From the NCBI GenBank assembly GCA_002422225.1, contig DITX01000093.1, positions 7,676 to 14,022 on the forward strand: 6,347 bases of DNA. Direction: 5' to 3'. The position numbers and the translations under genes were made by a program. Positions within the stretch are counted from its first letter, which is position 1; every line of letters begins with the position of its first letter. Positions 5,779-6,347 of the stretch are shown here, one piece after another. The DNA is from Gammaproteobacteria bacterium UBA6173 (GTDB taxonomy: Bacteria; Pseudomonadota; Gammaproteobacteria; Pseudomonadales; Pseudohongiellaceae). The notes under the pieces were generated by a model, which worked only from the letters and a program-made list of their open reading frames with translations, did not search any database and was not told the DNA's origin.

Positions 5779-6347
5779 ATGCCCGGCAAGCCTGCCTCGC
5801 CACAACAGCAACTCAGCACTCTGCCACTCGAGGCCCTGAAGGGTGTCGGGCCGGGCCTGAAACAGCGCCTGGCCATCCTGCACCTCCACAGTGTTCAAGA
5901 TCTGTTGTTTCATCTTCCACTGCGTTACCAGGATAGAACCCGCCTTGCTCCAATTGGCCGGGTGTTACTGGGCCAGGACGTTATGCTGGAAGGTGACGTG
6001 GTCCACTGCGACATAGAATTTGGCCGCCGACGCAGCCTAGTATGCCGCATCAAAGATGGCACTGGCCTGTTAAGCCTGCGGTTTTTCCATTTCAGTGCGG
6101 CACAGAAAAACATGCTGAGCCCAGGAACAAGAGTGCGTTGTTTTGGCGAAATTCGTCCCGGAAAAACCGGCTTTGAGATTTACCATCCTGAGTATCAAGT
6201 TATCAAACCGGGCGAGACTCCGGCGCTTTCTGACAGTCTCACCCCCATTTACCCGGCAACAGAAGGACTGCAACAGACGCGTTTGCGCAACCTGATTGAT
6301 CAGGCACTGGCGCTCATCACACCCGAATCTCTGCGCGAGTGGATACC
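5779..6347 (+). CDS. recG: ATP-dependent DNA helicase RecG, N-terminal wedge region (runs off window)
   Basis: RecG is a double-stranded DNA translocase that remodels stalled replication forks, R-loops and D-loops and branch-migrates Holliday junctions. Only the first 189 codons of a protein usually near 690 residues are present, so the helicase motifs lie beyond the window. The visible part aligns with the E. coli N-terminus: LKGVGPGL (20-27), SVQDLLFHLPLRYQDRT (38-54), then the OB-fold wedge with EGDV (71-74), FGRRR (81-85), CRIKDGTG (89-96) and LRFFHFSAAQKN (100-111), including the aromatic pair that lies in the fork-splitting wedge of known RecG. TPIYPATEGL follows. The start ATG at 5779 is 22 bases after the ridA stop, with AGGGGG (5763-5768) about ten bases upstream. 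The N-terminus is about eight residues longer than in E. coli. No separate promoter is evident, so expression from the upstream operon is plausible. Confidence 0.96.
   Translation, partial: MPGKPASPQQQLSTLPLEALKGVGPGLKQRLAILHLHSVQDLLFHLPLRYQDRTRLAPIGRVLLGQDVMLEGDVVHCDIEFGRRRSLVCRIKDGTGLLSLRFFHFSAAQKNMLSPGTRVRCFGEIRPGKTGFEIYHPEYQVIKPGETPALSDSLTPIYPATEGLQQTRLRNLIDQALALITPESLREWI

Noticed and set aside
5355..5876. 173-codon minus-strand frame across ridA and the start of recG
   Set aside because: It opposes two well-identified genes and their junction and shows no family resemblance.
1..6347. Mobile element, CRISPR array, tRNA/rRNA gene, phage or defence system
   Set aside because: Reading both strands showed no spaced direct repeats, terminal inverted repeats, transposase or tRNA-like fold; nearly all bases are taken by conserved housekeeping genes.

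Overview
The window looks like a core chromosomal segment of a gammaproteobacterium. Every gene resembles its E. coli counterpart over its visible length. The order gmk-rpoZ-spoT-ridA-recG, with ridA where E. coli has trmH, is closer to the Pseudomonas arrangement. Base composition is moderate, with no block of deviating codon use, no mobile element, no tRNA or rRNA and no CRISPR array. The lineage below class level cannot be settled from this sequence; a marine Cellvibrio- or Pseudomonas-related group is only a guess.

Layout. On the minus strand, positions 1-1860 hold a two-gene selenium unit: selD (selenophosphate synthetase), then mnmH/selU (tRNA 2-selenouridine synthase), whose C-terminal part lies beyond position 1. 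The genes are one base apart, which suggests translational coupling. Positions 1861-2000 form a 140-base divergent intergenic region with a candidate promoter for each direction. On the plus strand follow gmk (2001-2615), a 165-base spacer with a weak hairpin and two candidate promoters, rpoZ (2781-3101), spoT (3120-5294, GTG start with a clear AGGAG site), ridA (true start 5361) and the first 189 codons of recG (5779 to the window end).

How the genes work together. SelD makes selenophosphate, and MnmH uses it to replace sulfur by selenium at the wobble uridine of certain tRNAs. Gmk makes GDP from GMP and so feeds the GTP/GDP pool. SpoT makes and degrades (p)ppGpp from that pool. The omega subunit (RpoZ) helps form one of the (p)ppGpp sites on RNA polymerase. 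RidA removes reactive enamine/imine intermediates of amino-acid metabolism, and RecG remodels stalled replication forks and recombination intermediates; both are common chromosomal neighbours of spoT in this class.

I found no convincing undescribed system. The observation most worth checking is the MnmH P-loop, where the glycine before the catalytic lysine is alanine. The other notes concern promoters, small hairpins at gene junctions, and lineage-specific tails on RpoZ and SpoT.
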